DNA of 38,071 bases from JAAZNO01 sp012798275 (GTDB taxonomy: Bacteria > Chloroflexota > Anaerolineae > B4-G1 > SLSP01). Location: the NCBI GenBank assembly GCA_035347995.1, contig DAOPQD010000024.1, positions 1-38,071 on the forward strand. Direction: 5' to 3'. The translations under genes and the position numbers were made by a program. Numbering within the stretch: the first letter of the stretch is position 1; each line of letters opens with the position of its first letter. The notes under the pieces are model-generated. The model made no database searches, was not told the origin of the DNA, and saw only the letters and a program-made list of their open reading frames with translations. Of the stretch, positions 8,100 through 16,476 are shown piece after piece.

Positions 8100-8834
8100 T
8101 TAAGCCTCATAGTAAACGGCCATCAACGTCAGCCCGCGCGGCGCGACCGCCGGCCCGCCAGCAGCCCGATTGCGAGTGTGCAAGATCCCAGCAAACTGTT
8201 CGGGAGACAATGCCCCTCGTCCTACCCGCAGCAGCGTCCCCACGATCATCCGCACCATGCGGAACAAAAAAGCATTGGCGACGATGTCGAAGGTCAGCCA
8301 GGCGCCAGCTGCCTGCCACTCAGCGCGCAAAACCTCTCTGACGGCGTTCTCTCCCTGCGGAGGCGAGCCGAACGCGCTGAAATCATGCCATCCCACCAGC
8401 ATGGCCGCGGCCGTCTGCATGGCGGCCACATCCAACGGTTGCGGCACATGCAAGCTGTAGCGGCTGTGCAGCGGATCGCGGATCGGCGCGTTGTAAATCG
8501 TGTAGCGGTACCAGCGCGCCCGCGCGTCACGCCGGGGATCGAAATCCGTCGGCGCCTCTGCGACGCTGAGGACGGCAATCGCCTCCGGCAGAAGCGCATT
8601 CAGCCCGCGCTGCAGATCCGGCAGACCGTGCCGCCAGGTCACATCGAAAGCGATCACCTGTCCTGCCGCATGGACGCCGGCATCGGTTCTACCGGAGCCC
8701 AGGACCCGCACCGCAGCACCCGTGAGTCCGGCCAGAGCGCGCTCTAACACCGCCTGGATGCTCTCAGCATTGGATTGGCGTTGAAAGCCGCTGTAGTCGG
8801 TCCCGTCGTAGGACACGACGGCCTTGACCCGCAC
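8100..8834 (-). CDS. truA: tRNA pseudouridine(38-40) synthase
   Basis: Converts U38-U40 in the tRNA anticodon arm to pseudouridine. The catalytic aspartate is D51 in GSGRTDAGVHA. The N-terminal SYDGTDYSGFQRQ and the later FLFRMVRMIVGTLLRVGRG segment are both family hallmarks. The GTG at 8834 is chosen because GGAGG lies six bases upstream, giving 244 residues; an in-frame TTG at 8849 would begin before that site. It sits between rplQ and rplM, the same order as in Firmicutes and several other phyla, and is probably co-transcribed with them. Confidence 0.95.
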   Translation of the reverse strand: MRVKAVVSYDGTDYSGFQRQSNAESIQAVLERALAGLTGAAVRVLGSGRTDAGVHAAGQVIAFDVTWRHGLPDLQRGLNALLPEAIAVLSVAEAPTDFDPRRDARARWYRYTIYNAPIRDPLHSRYSLHVPQPLDVAAMQTAAAMLVGWHDFSAFGSPPQGENAVREVLRAEWQAAGAWLTFDIVANAFLFRMVRMIVGTLLRVGRGALSPEQFAGILHTRNRAAGGPAVAPRGLTLMAVYYEA

Positions 8835-8864
8835 GGTGATCCTCCGCAATCGGAACTATGATGA

Positions 8865-9251
8865 TTAGTCTTTAACGAGCTCTAAAAGTACCATGGGCGC
8901 AGCATCGCCTTTGCGCTGCCCCAGCTTCAGCATCCGCGTGTAGCCCCCCGGACGTTCCATGTACCGGGGTGCAATCTCGCTGAACAGCTTGGTGACGACC
9001 TCCCGATCGTTCAACCGCGCCGCCGCCAGACGACGGGCATGAACTCCCTGGGCAGGATTCTCCTGCTCCGCACTCAAACCATGCTTGGCCGTGGTGATGA
9101 GTTTCTCAGCCTGGCCACGGATGGCTTCGGCTTTAGCCCGCGTTGTACAGATCCGTTCATGGCGAAACAGCTCGGTCACCATATTGCGCCGCAGCGCGGT
9201 GCGCTGGCCCGCGGAACGGTTAAGTTTCTTACCCGCGACACGATGTCGCAT
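8865..9251 (-). CDS. rplQ: 50S ribosomal protein L17
   Basis: A 128-residue protein near the peptide exit tunnel of the large subunit. It carries the conserved start MRHRVAGKKLNRSAGQRTAL, then RNMVTELFRHERICTT and a C-terminal YTRMLKLGQRKGDAAPMVL. An AGGAGG sequence precedes the ATG. It follows rpoA by 27 bases, the classical end of the alpha operon. Confidence 0.97.
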   Translation of the reverse strand: MRHRVAGKKLNRSAGQRTALRRNMVTELFRHERICTTRAKAEAIRGQAEKLITTAKHGLSAEQENPAQGVHARRLAAARLNDREVVTKLFSEIAPRYMERPGGYTRMLKLGQRKGDAAPMVLLELVKD

Positions 9252-9278
9252 ACCAAACCTCCTGACAGAGAGACAACG

Positions 9279-10340
9279 TCACAAGGCGTCGTCATCCGTA
9301 ATTATGAAGTCGTCGTACTCGTCGTCGGCATCTTCAGCCGCAGCCGGGGACACGTCCTCCGCGATGTCTGCAGCCGCAGCCGAATATGAACCCGCAGGCT
9401 CATCGTTCAGAAAGCCCTTCGTCCGAAGCTGCTCGACCAGTTCCTCCAGCGATTTCTCGCCGAAGTTGCGGATCGAAAGCATCGTGTCCTGACCGCGCCG
9501 CATCATCTCCAGCACTTCGCCGACGTTGGAGATGCCGGTGCGCTTCAAGGCGTTGTAGACCCGCACCCCCAGGCCCAGGTCCTCGATGGGCGTCGCATAA
9601 GCCCGGTGCGGGATCACATCGGTGTCGGCCTCCTCGGTCGGAGCCGGGGCCTCCGCCTCGGCTTCGGCTCCCGCAATCAGATGCAGATGACGCTGGAGAA
9701 TCCGGGCGGATTCTTTGAGCGCTTCAAGCGGCGCGCACCGTCCATCGCCCCAGATTTCAATCGTCAGCCGATCGTAGTTGGTGAGCTGCCCCACCCGCGC
9801 CTGATCAATGTGATAGGCCACCCGCCGTATCGGGCTGAAAAGTGCATCTACCGGCAAGACGCCAATCGGCATCCGCCCGCGCTCCTCAGCCGGCCAGTAT
9901 CCCCGGCCCTTCTCTACCGTAAACTCGAAGTCCAGGTGCACGCTGCTCTCATTCACCGTGAAGAGCACCAGCTCGGGGTTAATGATTTCGATTTCCGGCG
10001 GGGCAATTATATCGCCCGCGGTCACCGTCCCTTCGCCGTCAACGCGCAGCGTCATGTATTGCGGGCCCTCACCCTGCATCGTCAGGCGGACCTGCTTCAG
10101 GTGCAGCAGAATCTGGATCACGTCTTCCTGCACGCCGGGAATGGCCGCAAACTCATGCGGGATATCCAGGATGCGCATCGCCGTGATCGCCGCGCCTTCG
10201 AGAGACGAAAGCAGCACCCGTCGCAAGGAGTTGCCCAGCGTCACGCCATACCCGCTCTCCAGCGGCACGATGATATATCGGCCATACTGTTGCGTGTTGA
10301 CATCAATCTCGATCCTTGGCAGAACTGGGGCTGTTAACAC
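9279..10340 (-). CDS. rpoA: RNA polymerase alpha subunit with an acidic C-terminal tail
   Basis: Scaffold subunit of RNA polymerase; its C-terminal domain binds UP elements and activators. The 353-residue protein has the assembly domain (1 to about 223, with SGYGVTLGNSLRRVLLSSLE), an Ala/Glu-rich linker (about 224-247) and the CTD (about 248-312, with SIRNFGEKSLEELVEQL). A 41-residue tail follows the CTD (313-353), rich in Ala, Asp and Glu and ending DDFIITDDDAL. Most alpha subunits stop soon after the CTD, so this tail is an extension. The start is GTG, supported by GGAGG. It lies between rpsD and rplQ as in the alpha operon. Confidence 0.97.
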   Translation of the reverse strand: MLTAPVLPRIEIDVNTQQYGRYIIVPLESGYGVTLGNSLRRVLLSSLEGAAITAMRILDIPHEFAAIPGVQEDVIQILLHLKQVRLTMQGEGPQYMTLRVDGEGTVTAGDIIAPPEIEIINPELVLFTVNESSVHLDFEFTVEKGRGYWPAEERGRMPIGVLPVDALFSPIRRVAYHIDQARVGQLTNYDRLTIEIWGDGRCAPLEALKESARILQRHLHLIAGAEAEAEAPAPTEEADTDVIPHRAYATPIEDLGLGVRVYNALKRTGISNVGEVLEMMRRGQDTMLSIRNFGEKSLEELVEQLRTKGFLNDEPAGSYSAAAADIAEDVSPAAAEDADDEYDDFIITDDDAL

Positions 10341-10355
10341 GTCGCCTCCTTCTGC

Positions 10356-10994
10356 TTAGCGTGAGTAGAACTCAACGATCAGCTGTTCCTGCACCGGCAC
10401 GTCAATCTCTTGACGGGTAGGCAACGCCAGGACCCGGCCGCCCAGCAGCTCCTCATCCAGGACCAGCCAGGCGGGGACATTGCGCTTCCCCAGCAATTCC
10501 CGGCGGTCTTTGAAGTACGGGTGCCGACGGCTCTCCGGGCGCACAGCGATCGCATCCCCTATACGCACGACATAAGAGGGGATTGTCACCTTGCGGCCAT
10601 TGACCGTGAAATGACCGTGCTCGACCAGCTGCCGCGCCTGGGAGCGAGAGTCAGCAAAGCCCAGACGATAAACGATGTTGTCCAACCGCGTCTCCAGCAG
10701 CACCAGCAAGTTCTCACCGGTGAGGCCGGGGCGGCGCTGGGCCTCCCGGAAGTAGCGGCGGAATTGGCGCTCCAGGACGCCGTAGATGCGGCGCACCTTC
10801 TGCTTTTCACGCAGCTGGATGGTGTAGTTCGTCGCGGTGCGCTTGCGGAAACCCGCCTCGCGCCCGTGCTGCCCCGGAGGAAAAGCCCGCGCTTCGAAGG
10901 GGCATTTTTCAGTATAGCACTTGTCGCCCTTGAGGTAGAGCTTCGCTCCCTCGCGACGACAGAGTTTACAAGCCGGGCCCAGATATCTGGCCAT
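10356..10994 (-). CDS. rpsD: 30S ribosomal protein S4, zinc-binding type
   Basis: A 212-residue primary 16S rRNA-binding protein that nucleates 30S assembly and, in E. coli, represses the alpha operon. The N-terminus has four cysteines (C9, C12, C26, C31) spaced as a zinc site (CKLCRREG, then KCYTEKCPFE), so this is the C+ form. The S4 RNA-binding domain is seen at RLDNIVYRLGFADSRSQARQ with VEHGHFTVNGRKV. It lies between rpsK and rpoA. Confidence 0.97.
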   Translation of the reverse strand: MARYLGPACKLCRREGAKLYLKGDKCYTEKCPFEARAFPPGQHGREAGFRKRTATNYTIQLREKQKVRRIYGVLERQFRRYFREAQRRPGLTGENLLVLLETRLDNIVYRLGFADSRSQARQLVEHGHFTVNGRKVTIPSYVVRIGDAIAVRPESRRHPYFKDRRELLGKRNVPAWLVLDEELLGGRVLALPTRQEIDVPVQEQLIVEFYSR

Positions 10995-11009
10995 AATCCC
11001 TCCTACAAA

Positions 11010-11408
11010 TTAGATCCGTCGCTTTTTGGGCGGACGACACCCGTTGTGCGGAATAGGGGTCACATCCACGATAGAACGCACCCGCATCCCCACAGCAGCG
11101 ATAGCACGCAGCGAAGCCTCGCGGCCAGGCCCGGCACCATTCACAAACACGTCTACTTCCCGCACCCCGTCATTGGTCAGCGCTTCCTGGGCCGCCTTTT
11201 CAGCCGCCGTGCGCGCCGCAAAAGGGGTGCTCTTGCGGGTCCCCTTGAAACCCACGGTCCCGGCGCTGGCAGAACGTAACACGTTCCCTTCAGGGTCCGT
11301 CACCGTGACCAGGGTGTTGTTAAATGTAGCGTGCACATAGACATGCCCACGCGGCACATTCCGCTTAACACGACGCACAGATCGTTGAGTCGCCGTACGT
11401 TTAGCCAT
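11010..11408 (-). CDS. rpsK: 30S ribosomal protein S11
   Basis: A 132-residue platform protein of the small subunit. Recognised by GHVYVHATFNNTLVTVTD, GFKGTRKSTPFAAR and the C-terminal VTPIPHNGCRPPKKRRI. The asparagine of PHNG is a known deamidation and isoaspartate site in this family. A GGAGG-type site precedes the ATG. Order rpsM-rpsK-rpsD is classical. Confidence 0.97.
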   Translation of the reverse strand: MAKRTATQRSVRRVKRNVPRGHVYVHATFNNTLVTVTDPEGNVLRSASAGTVGFKGTRKSTPFAARTAAEKAAQEALTNDGVREVDVFVNGAGPGREASLRAIAAVGMRVRSIVDVTPIPHNGCRPPKKRRI

Positions 11409-11438
11409 ACATCCTCCTCGAATTTCCTCCTCCCCCTA

Positions 11439-11834
11439 CTACTTCTTCTTGGAACCACGCCGCCGACCGCGACCGGGAACCGTCTTTTTCGGGCCGCGCT
11501 TGGTGCGGGCATTCGTGCGGGTACGCTGTCCGCGCACTGGCAAATTGCGACGATGCCGCAGGCCGCGATAGCTGCCGATCTCGATCAGGCGCTTGATATT
11601 CATCTGCACCTCGCGGCGCAGGTCACCCTCGACGAGAATGTAGTCGGGATTATCAATGAGATCGCGCAGCAGAGCCACTTCGCTTTCGGTCAAATCCTTG
11701 ACGCGAGTATCCGGATTGATCCCAGTCTTCGCCAGGATTTCGTTGCTTGTGGCCCGGCCAATGCCATAGATATAGGTCAAGCCTATCTCTACCCGCTTGT
11801 TCCGGGGCAGGTCCACCCCTGCAATACGTGCCAT
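11439..11834 (-). CDS. rpsM: 30S ribosomal protein S13
   Basis: A 131-residue head protein of the small subunit that contacts the P-site tRNA and the B1 bridges. The start MARIAGVDLPRNKRVEIGLT, the helix-hairpin-helix YIYGIGRATSNEIL, and GSYRGLRHRRNLPVRGQRT are typical. The C-terminal tail is strongly basic, ending RGRRRGSKKK. AGGAGG precedes the ATG. Confidence 0.97.
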   Translation of the reverse strand: MARIAGVDLPRNKRVEIGLTYIYGIGRATSNEILAKTGINPDTRVKDLTESEVALLRDLIDNPDYILVEGDLRREVQMNIKRLIEIGSYRGLRHRRNLPVRGQRTRTNARTKRGPKKTVPGRGRRRGSKKK

Positions 11835-11875
11835 ACGCCTCCTCCAAACTCTTCGACTAGAAACGGCTCTCGGGA

Positions 11876-11989
11876 CTACCCCTGCCGCTGCTTATGCTTA
11901 GGATTCTCACAAATCACACGCACCACACCGCGCCGTCGAATGATTTTACACTTCGGACAGCGGCGCTTCACCGATGGTGACACCTTCAT
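11876..11989 (-). CDS. rpmJ: 50S ribosomal protein L36
   Basis: A 37-residue zinc-ribbon protein of the large subunit, found by translating the gap between map and rpsM. It begins MKVSPSVKRRCPKCKIIRRR and has the expected zinc ligands C11, C14, C27 and H32, so it is the zinc-binding form. GGAGG lies 8 bases before the ATG. In many bacteria infA lies just upstream; here map is directly upstream, with only 18 bases between. Confidence 0.96.
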   Translation of the reverse strand: MKVSPSVKRRCPKCKIIRRRGVVRVICENPKHKQRQG

Positions 11990-12007
11990 GATTTCAGCCT
12001 CCTCATG

Positions 12008-12769
12008 CTAAAGCCGGGTCAAGATTTCCGGCTCACCCTCCACTATAGCCAGGGTGTTCTCGAAATGGGCGGTCAACGCTCCGTTGGCGGAGACCACAGT
12101 CCATTCATTCTCCAACACGCGCGTCTGCGCCGTACCGATGAGCAACATGGGCTCGATACACAAAGTCATGCCCACAGCCAGGAGCACCCCCCGGCCCGCC
12201 GCTCCGACGTTCAGAATCTGCGGCGCTTCATGCAACTGTCGCCCGATGCCATGTCCGCTGTACTGGCGGGTAAGATAGTAACCCTGCGATTCGGCCACAG
12301 TCTGCACCGCATGGGAAATGTCCCCCAAACGCTGACCGGGACGAGCCTGAGCCTGTCCCGCCTCCAGCGCCGCTGCCGTTACCGCCAGCAGGGAGGCAGC
12401 TTCCGCGCTCACAGTTCCCACAGGAAAGGTGCGCGCGGCATCGCCATGAAAGCCATTGTAGCAGACGCCCACATCCAGGGTGATGATATCGCCCTCATGG
12501 AGCACTCGCGTCCCAGGAATACCATGAACCAGTTCGTCATTGACCGAAGCACAAATCGAAGCCGGGAAAGGATGCCGCGCCCCCGGAGGATAGCCGAGGA
12601 AGGAAGGCGTCGCTCCGTGCTGCCGAATCCAGGTCTCAGCCAGACGATCCAATTCACCGGTGGTCACCCCTGGACGCAGCCGCTCCTCCAGCAGCGCCAG
12701 GACTTCTGCCACCATGCGCCCTGCTTGCCGCATGATGTGCAGCTCCTCACGCCGTTTTAGAATGACCAT
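12008..12769 (-). CDS. map: Methionine aminopeptidase, type I
   Basis: Removes the initiator methionine from new proteins. The 253-residue protein has the five metal ligands of the pita-bread fold: D99 (TLDVG), D110 (HGDAAR), H173 (SGHGIGR), E206 (CIEPM) and E237 (HFENT), plus the substrate-contact H82 (VHGIPG). The ATG at 12769 has AGGA upstream; an earlier in-frame start at 12796 would add 9 residues without a better site. Common neighbours adk (before) and infA (after) are absent. A promoter in the gap after secY may let this gene and the alpha-operon genes be transcribed separately. Confidence 0.96.
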   Translation of the reverse strand: MVILKRREELHIMRQAGRMVAEVLALLEERLRPGVTTGELDRLAETWIRQHGATPSFLGYPPGARHPFPASICASVNDELVHGIPGTRVLHEGDIITLDVGVCYNGFHGDAARTFPVGTVSAEAASLLAVTAAALEAGQAQARPGQRLGDISHAVQTVAESQGYYLTRQYSGHGIGRQLHEAPQILNVGAAGRGVLLAVGMTLCIEPMLLIGTAQTRVLENEWTVVSANGALTAHFENTLAIVEGEPEILTRL

Positions 12770-12841
12770 GTTGAATTCCTGATCCGCACCAAACACTTAA
12801 AGTTCGGGCGCGGGGCCATGCCCCTGACAGCCTAAAGGTCC

Positions 12842-12870
12842 ATCATACCCTAGCTTTGACTTTTTGACAA
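12842..12870 (-). promoter_or_regulatory. Internal sigma70-like promoter between secY and map
   Basis: On the - strand TTGTCA is followed after 17 bases by TATGAT, in the 120-base gap between secY and map. The gap is larger than most in this cluster. A short GGGGC/GCCCC stem follows in the leader. It probably drives map, rpmJ, rpsM, rpsK, rpsD, rpoA and rplQ. Confidence 0.65.
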
Positions 12871-12889
12871 GTCGAGCTGCCGCTCCGGC

Positions 12890-14188
12890 TCAGCGCAGGA
12901 AACCTTCGTAGTGGCGCATGAGCAACTGCGCTTCCAACTGCCGCATGGTGTCAATCACCGTGCCGACCACGATCAACAAACCGGAACTGGTGATGAGCAT
13001 GACATTGGAATTCAAGAAACGGAAGAGCTCAATGATGTAGGGTAGCACCGCCACAATGCCGAGGAACAACGCCCCCACGAGGGTGATGCGGCGATAGATG
13101 TGATTGATGTACTCCTCCGTCTTCTTGCCGGGACGCACGCCAGGGATAAACCCTCCTTGCCGTTGGAGCATGTCGGGCAAATTCTGCTGCTGGACCATCA
13201 CGTCGGTGTAAAAGTAGGTGAAGCCGACCACCGCCACGAAGTACAACGGTGCATACCAGGGACTGGTCCCGCTGAAGAAATTCACGATTTGGTTGGCGAA
13301 GTTCGGCTGGGAGGGGTTGGTGAAGAACTGCGCGATGATCGCCGGGAAGGTCAGGAATGACTGGGCGAAGATGAGCGGGATCATGCCGGCGGTGTTGACC
13401 TTGAGAGGAATATAGGTGCTGCCGCCGCCGTAGACCTTCATGCCGCGCACCCGCTTGCCATATTGCACCTTGATGCGGCGCTCGCCTTCCTGCACGAAAA
13501 CAATGACGAAAATCGTCAGGATCGTCAACAGCAAGAAGAGCACGATGCCCAGCACTTTGTCCGTCTGCCACAAGCGCACGATATTGGTAGGCACGCGCGC
13601 CACAATCCCGCCAAAGATGATCAACGACAGACCGTTACCCACGCCCTGTTCGGTAATCATCTCGCCCAACCACACGCCGAACATCGTGCCGGCGGTCATG
13701 GTCAACAGGATCGTGATCGTAGAAAGCACATTGCCCCCGCTGAAACCGAAATTGGGCAGAATATTCGCCTGCGCGGACAGCGCCTGCGCCAGGCCGAACG
13801 AATACAACAGCGCCAGCGGCACGGTGAGGAAGAAAGTCCACTGATTCATCTTGCGCTGTCCAGCCTCGCCCTCTTCCTTGAGCTTCTTTTCCAGGCTCGG
13901 GAAAATGGGCACCAACAGCTGCAAGACAATGGACGCTGTGACGTAGGGTGACACACCCGCCGCCAGGACGGAGAAATTGGCGATGGCCCCACCCGAGAGC
14001 ATATCAATGAGATTGATGAGTCGTCCCGTGGCAGACCCGCCGGCCAGGAACTGTTCCAGTGCCTGACGGTCAACGCCAGGCACCGGAATGTTCGAAGCCA
14101 GACGCCAGATCACCAGGATCAGCAGCGTGTACAGCATCCGCCGCCGAAGATCAGGCAGTTTGAAAGCATTGCGCAGGGCCTCGATCAT
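12890..14188 (-). CDS. secY: Preprotein translocase subunit SecY
   Basis: The channel-forming subunit of the SecYEG translocon in the cytoplasmic membrane. The 432-residue sequence has the expected ten hydrophobic helices and these conserved segments: WRLASNIPVPGVD (first helix and loop), SVLAAGVSPYVTASIVLQLL, MITEQGVGNGLSLIIFGGIV and the cytosolic C5 region GFIPGVRPGKKTEEYI. GGAGG precedes the ATG. It lies in the usual place after rplO. Confidence 0.97.
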   Translation of the reverse strand: MIEALRNAFKLPDLRRRMLYTLLILVIWRLASNIPVPGVDRQALEQFLAGGSATGRLINLIDMLSGGAIANFSVLAAGVSPYVTASIVLQLLVPIFPSLEKKLKEEGEAGQRKMNQWTFFLTVPLALLYSFGLAQALSAQANILPNFGFSGGNVLSTITILLTMTAGTMFGVWLGEMITEQGVGNGLSLIIFGGIVARVPTNIVRLWQTDKVLGIVLFLLLTILTIFVIVFVQEGERRIKVQYGKRVRGMKVYGGGSTYIPLKVNTAGMIPLIFAQSFLTFPAIIAQFFTNPSQPNFANQIVNFFSGTSPWYAPLYFVAVVGFTYFYTDVMVQQQNLPDMLQRQGGFIPGVRPGKKTEEYINHIYRRITLVGALFLGIVAVLPYIIELFRFLNSNVMLITSSGLLIVVGTVIDTMRQLEAQLLMRHYEGFLR

Positions 14189-14212
14189 GGATTTACCTCC
14201 AATATGGCCGGG

Positions 14213-14695
14213 TTAGCGGGTGCGGTAACCGCCCCGTTGCCACGGCAGCAGTTCAACTGTCCCCCCGGCCGCCTCGATCTTGGCGCGGGCGCCTGCGGAA
14301 ATCCGTTGAACTTTGACATGGAGTGCGCGATCCAATTCGCCCTCTCCCAACACGGATACCAGATCGCGGGAGTGCTTGAGCAGGCCCCGCTCGGTCAACG
14401 TTTGAGGCGTGACCTCTTCGCCGGCGGCGTATTTCTCCGCCAGTTGCCCCACGTTGATCGGTTGGAACTGCACCCGGTACGGCTGCAAGAAGCCATAGCC
14501 CCGCGCGAAGGGGAGCTTCCGAACCAACGGCAGCTGCCCGCCTTCAAAGTAGGGGGAAATCCCCTTGTGACTGCGCGCCCCTTGACCTTTGGTGCCGCGG
14601 CCGGCGGTCTTACCCTGCCCGGCAGCGATGCCACGTCCCACCCGGCGCTTGCGTTTGGTCGCCCCCGCCGCAGGTTGTAGCTCATGTAATTTCAT
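14213..14695 (-). CDS. rplO: 50S ribosomal protein L15
   Basis: A 160-residue late-assembly protein of the large subunit. The glycine- and arginine-rich N-terminal extension is present (KRKRRVGRGIAAGQGKTAGR, then GTKGQGARSHKG), followed by FEGGQLPLVRKLPFARGYGF. The ATG at 14695 has GGAGG six bases upstream. The reading frame is open much further upstream, but that part overlaps rpmD in another frame and is not used. Confidence 0.97.
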   Translation of the reverse strand: MKLHELQPAAGATKRKRRVGRGIAAGQGKTAGRGTKGQGARSHKGISPYFEGGQLPLVRKLPFARGYGFLQPYRVQFQPINVGQLAEKYAAGEEVTPQTLTERGLLKHSRDLVSVLGEGELDRALHVKVQRISAGARAKIEAAGGTVELLPWQRGGYRTR

Positions 14696-14714
14696 ACGTG
14701 ACCTCCTGTGCCCG

Positions 14715-14930
14715 CTACGCCTGTTCGGCAGCCGGCACTTCGACAACTTCGATTTCTTCTGCCCGCACCAGATGCGGGATCGCGGCAACCATCCCCCGCA
14801 CCGCAGGGTTATCGGGCCGCACCACCGTCTGGCGGATCCGCCGCAGTCCCAGAGCGCGCACCGTGCGCTTCTGGCGCTCGTTATAGCCAATGGGACTGCG
14901 CAGCAACGTGATCTGCAGCATCTTAGCCAT
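14715..14930 (-). CDS. rpmD: 50S ribosomal protein L30
   Basis: A 71-residue large-subunit protein with the family core LQITLLRSPIGYNERQKRTV and LGLRRIRQTVVRPDNPAVRG. A C-terminal extension of about 15 residues follows, rich in Glu, Val and Ala; many L30 proteins end near residue 60. Its ATG overlaps the rpsE stop by one base (TAATG), so translation is coupled. Confidence 0.95.
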   Translation of the reverse strand: MAKMLQITLLRSPIGYNERQKRTVRALGLRRIRQTVVRPDNPAVRGMVAAIPHLVRAEEIEVVEVPAAEQA

Positions 14931-15472
14931 TATGCTTTCCTCCTGCGCCAGAACGGCATCACCTGCGCCTCCGGCACTCCCCGCTCGCGCGCCACATCCT
15001 CAACCCGGCGCAGCTGCCGCAGCGCATCCATGGTAGCCTGCACGACGTTAATCGGGGCAGAGCTGCCTTGCGACTTGGTCAACACATCGCGGATGCCGGC
15101 CGCTTCGAGCACCGCGCGCACCATGCCCCCGGCGATCACCCCGGTGCCGGGGCTGGCGGGGCGCAACAACACCTGCGCGCCGCCGCAATGTCCCACCACC
15201 TCATGGGGAACCGTCGTGCCCTCCATCGCGATGGGGGCCATGTCCCGATGCGCCCGTTCCGTGGCCTTGCCAATCGCCTCGGGGACGCGCGGGGCCTTCC
15301 CGATGCCGATACCTACCTGACCCTTGTTGTCACCAACAATCGCCACCGCACGGAAGTGGAAAGCGCGACCGCCCTTGACGACTTTGGCTACCCGCGCAAT
15401 ATCCACGATGCGCTCGTCGAATTCCGCTTCCGTCACTTCTTGCTTACTACGACGCTCTCGTCGTTCTTCCAT
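14930..15472 (-). CDS. rpsE: 30S ribosomal protein S5
   Basis: A 180-residue protein of the small subunit involved in decoding accuracy and mRNA unwinding. The double-stranded RNA-binding region reads IARVAKVVKGGRAFHFRAV and the second half has LLRPASPGTGVIAGGMVRAV and AAGIRDVLTKSQGSSAPINV. Residues tied to spectinomycin binding in E. coli lie in the first loop (VKGGRAF), which looks normal. GGAGG precedes the ATG. Confidence 0.97.
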   Translation of the reverse strand: MEERRERRSKQEVTEAEFDERIVDIARVAKVVKGGRAFHFRAVAIVGDNKGQVGIGIGKAPRVPEAIGKATERAHRDMAPIAMEGTTVPHEVVGHCGGAQVLLRPASPGTGVIAGGMVRAVLEAAGIRDVLTKSQGSSAPINVVQATMDALRQLRRVEDVARERGVPEAQVMPFWRRRKA

Positions 15473-15508
15473 GGTTCCTCCTGCAAGCCTTCCAGGCGTC
15501 TCTCGGGA

Positions 15509-15877
15509 TTAAAACTCCAGGCCGGCCTCACGCGCGGCCTCGGCCAGAGCTTTGACCCGGCCATGATACTTGTAGCCAGCGCGGTCAAACACCACCTGCT
15601 TGACGCCCTTCTGCAAAGCGCGCTCTGCCACCAGCCGGCCCACCAATTGGGCCTGTTCCACCTTGCTTTTGTCCGCGACGAGCTCGCGCAGCTCCTTATC
15701 CACCGTCGAAGCCGCCACGAGGGTGTGCCCCTGGGTGTCATCAATGATCTGCGCGTACATGTGCGTCAAACTACGAAACACGTTCAAGCGTGGACGTTCC
15801 GGCGTCCCGGCCACCTTCCGGCGGACGTGCGCACGACGTCGTTCACGGGCTTTACGGCGATCAATTTCCGGTTTCAT
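15509..15877 (-). CDS. rplR: 50S ribosomal protein L18
   Basis: A 122-residue 5S rRNA-binding protein of the central protuberance. It shows RRKARERRRAHVRRKVAGTP, RPRLNVFRSLTHMYAQIIDD, and VVFDRAGYKYHGRVKALAEA near the end. The ribosome-binding site before the ATG is weak (GAGGG about 14 bases upstream). Order rplF-rplR-rpsE is classical. Confidence 0.97.
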   Translation of the reverse strand: MKPEIDRRKARERRRAHVRRKVAGTPERPRLNVFRSLTHMYAQIIDDTQGHTLVAASTVDKELRELVADKSKVEQAQLVGRLVAERALQKGVKQVVFDRAGYKYHGRVKALAEAAREAGLEF

Positions 15878-15915
15878 CTTTCTTGTTTCACCCTCAGTTC
15901 CACGCGGTAGCGGCG

Positions 15916-16458
15916 TTAGGCCTTGCCAGACTTGCCGGCCTTGTGGCGCACTACTTCGTTCAAATAACGCACGCCCTTGCCCAGGTAAGGATCTACCGGG
16001 CGCAAAGCGCGAATCTCCGACGCCAACCGACCGACAACTTCCTTGTCAATGCCTTCTACCGTGACGGTATTGGCGCGCGGATTGACCTCAAACTTGACAA
16101 ACGGCGGAGGCGTCAGCACCACGGGATGCGAGAAGCCCAGATACAACACCAGGTTGGCGCCCTGCAGCTCCGCCCGATAACCGGTCCCATGGATCTCCAG
16201 AGTGATCCGATACCCCTCCGTCACCCCCACAATCATGTTGTTGAGCAAGGCACGGGTCAGCCCATGCAAGGCCCGAAATTGCGGGGTATCATTGGGGCGC
16301 GCCACTCGCAACACTTTCGCTTCCTGCGTGATCGTGATTCCAGGGTGGAAAGTGCGCGACAACTCCCCACGGGGACCTTTCACAGTCACCGTCGTTCCAT
16401 CAAGGGTTACCTGCACTCCGGCGGGGACCGGAATGGGCATTTTTCCAATTCGAGACAC
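15916..16458 (-). CDS. rplF: 50S ribosomal protein L6
   Basis: A 180-residue protein at the base of the L7/L12 stalk near the sarcin-ricin loop. It has the two-repeat fold, with SRIGKMPIPVPAGVQVTLDG at the start and VEGIDKEVVGRLASEIRALR plus LGKGVRYLNEVVRHKAGKSG at the end. The start codon is GTG, supported by GAGG seven bases upstream. Confidence 0.97.
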   Translation of the reverse strand: MSRIGKMPIPVPAGVQVTLDGTTVTVKGPRGELSRTFHPGITITQEAKVLRVARPNDTPQFRALHGLTRALLNNMIVGVTEGYRITLEIHGTGYRAELQGANLVLYLGFSHPVVLTPPPFVKFEVNPRANTVTVEGIDKEVVGRLASEIRALRPVDPYLGKGVRYLNEVVRHKAGKSGKA

Positions 16459-16476
16459 GCTACACCTCCCTCCGGG

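Noticed and set aside
14696..14890. N-terminal extension of rplO
   Set aside because: It overlaps rpmD in another frame; the ATG at 14695 has an ideal ribosome-binding site and matches the family start.
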